A stretch of 64,000 nt of DNA from Tridacna crocea (lineage: Eukaryota > Mollusca > Bivalvia > Cardiida > Cardiidae): NCBI GenBank assembly GCA_943736015.1, contig OX031069.1:18853235-18917234 (forward strand), read 5' to 3'. Position numbers and translations under genes: made by a program. Shown here in pieces: positions 63,014 through 64,000 of this stretch. Under the pieces are notes generated by a model. It did no database searches, was not told the origin of the DNA, and saw only the letters and a list, made by a program, of their open reading frames with translations. Positions within the stretch are counted from its first letter, which is position 1; every line of letters starts with the position of its first letter.

Positions 63014-63119
63014 CTTTCACTCTAACAAAAGACAAAATTTTAGACTTATCCAAATAAAAAGCAGCATTAAGCTGAAATTTGTATCAGGAAGGCTAAAAAA
63101 AGATTTTGGGAAAAGGAGA
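63014..63119. mobile_element. Left part of an A-type MITE, cut by a Helentron-like element
   Basis: AAAATTTTAGACTTATCC and TTTTGGGAAAAGGAGA, stopping exactly where ACAAGAGGG begins. Confidence 0.6.
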
Positions 63120-64000
63120 ACAAGAGGGCTATGATAGCCCTGAAATCGCTCACCTGAGTCTATTGACCAAACATGAACCATTTTCAATCTTGTTTCCCAG
63201 TGACCTAGTTTTTCATCAGACATTACCCATCATCAAACACTTTTGAGATATCAGTAAGACAAACATTCTGACCAAGTTTCATGAGTATTGGACTGAAAAT
63301 GTGGCCTCTACCGCGTACAAAAGTTTTTTTTAAGATTTGACAAAGTGACCTAGTTTGGGCCCGACAATTACCCATTATCAAACTCTTTTGAGACATCACC
63401 ACAACAAACATTCTGACCAAGTTTGAAGAGTATCAGGCAGAAAATGTGGCCTCTAGAGTGTACACAAGGTTTTTCTAATATATGTCCCATTGACCTAGTT
63501 TTTGACTCCAAATGACCCATTTTCAAACTCATTCAAGGTATCACCAGGACAAATATTATAAACAAGTTTTAGGAATATCAGACTGAAAATGTGGCATCTA
63601 GAGCATATACAAGTTTTTTTGAAGATTTGACCTGGAGACCTAGTTTTTGATCCTACATGACCCATTTTCAATCTCATCCATAATATTATCAAGGCAAACA
63701 TTCCAGAGTGTTGGACTGAAAATGTGGCATCCACAGCATATACAAGGTTTTTCTAACATTTGACCTAGTGACCTACTTTTTGACCCGACATGACCCATTT
63801 TCAAACTCGTCTGAGATATCATCAAGACAAACATTCTAACCAACTTACAAGAGTTTTGGACTGAAAATTTGGCATCTAGAGCGTACAAAAGGTTTTTCAA
63901 ACATTTGACCTGGTGACCTAGTTTTTGACCCAACATGACCCATTTTCAAACTCGTCAGAGATATCATTAAGGCAAAAATTCTGACCAACTTTCATGAGTA
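63120..64000 (+). mobile_element. Helentron/HINE-like element, runs off the window
   Basis: 5' end ACAAGAGGGCTATGATAGCCC (hairpin), then at least six core units of ~130-160 bp with GACCTAGTTTTTGA and ACTGAAAATGTGGC. The 3' hairpin lies beyond the window. Confidence 0.7.

Noticed and set aside
5670-63119. Repeated palindromes as a possible CRISPR array
   Set aside because: Spacing is irregular, the repeats are whole ~229-bp TTAA-flanked elements, and the sequence is eukaryotic.

Overview
The window is animal nuclear DNA, most likely from a bivalve mollusc. The clues are Helentron/'pearl'-like elements with tandem ~165-bp core units, an I-group non-LTR retrotransposon with an RNase H domain, tRNA-headed SINEs and very dense palindromic MITEs in AT-rich, intron-rich sequence. 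A heterodont bivalve (for example a dreissenid) is only my guess. No rRNA, functional tRNA, CRISPR array or operon is visible.

Left edge (1-3420): a compact, intronless, AT-rich block unlike the rest. It carries a long plus-strand fibre protein built of repeated 'DAANKKYVD'-type modules, then two minus-strand genes (a RING-finger protein and a SAP-like protein). Both minus-strand genes are preceded at about 20 nt by the same 13-base motif, TTAAGTTAAGGAA. I read this as the end of an integrated DNA virus or virus-like transposon. A 23-bp minisatellite (3556-3784) follows, and then a MITE that has lost its left end.

4057-23869: eight coding exons of one minus-strand host gene, whose 3' end lies to the left or outside the window. 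I placed splice sites and phases by eye. All junctions agree except exon 5 to exon 6, where a short exon seems to be missing. About 1,010 codons are visible. The protein is mostly charged and disordered, with a cysteine-rich helical segment in the last visible exon. I do not recognise it.

Across the whole window lie roughly 90 copies or remnants of TTAA-flanked palindromic MITEs. I name four end types. A: TTAACYCTTTACCAMACAA ends, core TGCTGGTWACCAGCA. B: ends continue CCATAGATACTCATTTC, core TGCTCGTGACGAGCA with an AAAAGGTGAAA stem. C: TTAACCCTTTCCCAAACAAG ends, core TGCTCGTNACGAGCA with a GAGAAA stem. D: CTGATATGCCA ends. Most full copies are about 229 bp and have a near-perfect ~70-nt hairpin in the middle. 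They are nested in each other and host later insertions: hAT-like elements, a CTA-flanked foldback, a SINE, Helentron-like elements and a TTAA-flanked 'R3' repeat.

31437-32770 is a tandem array of palindromes. 38283-41865 is a 3.58-kb element with inverted ends, a 3-bp target duplication and seven copies of a 16-base motif, inserted in a ~29-bp minisatellite. 47379-55520 is a full-length non-LTR retrotransposon on the minus strand with a 13-bp target duplication. Its ORF2 is cut by a pogo/Tigger-like element and its 3' UTR holds a MITE. The right end (55.5-64 kb) holds long Helentron-like elements, a second hAT copy, a foldback mariner remnant and unassigned sequence.

The two strongest leads are the viral-like block with its shared promoter-like motif, and the correlated changes in the two arms of the palindromic MITEs.
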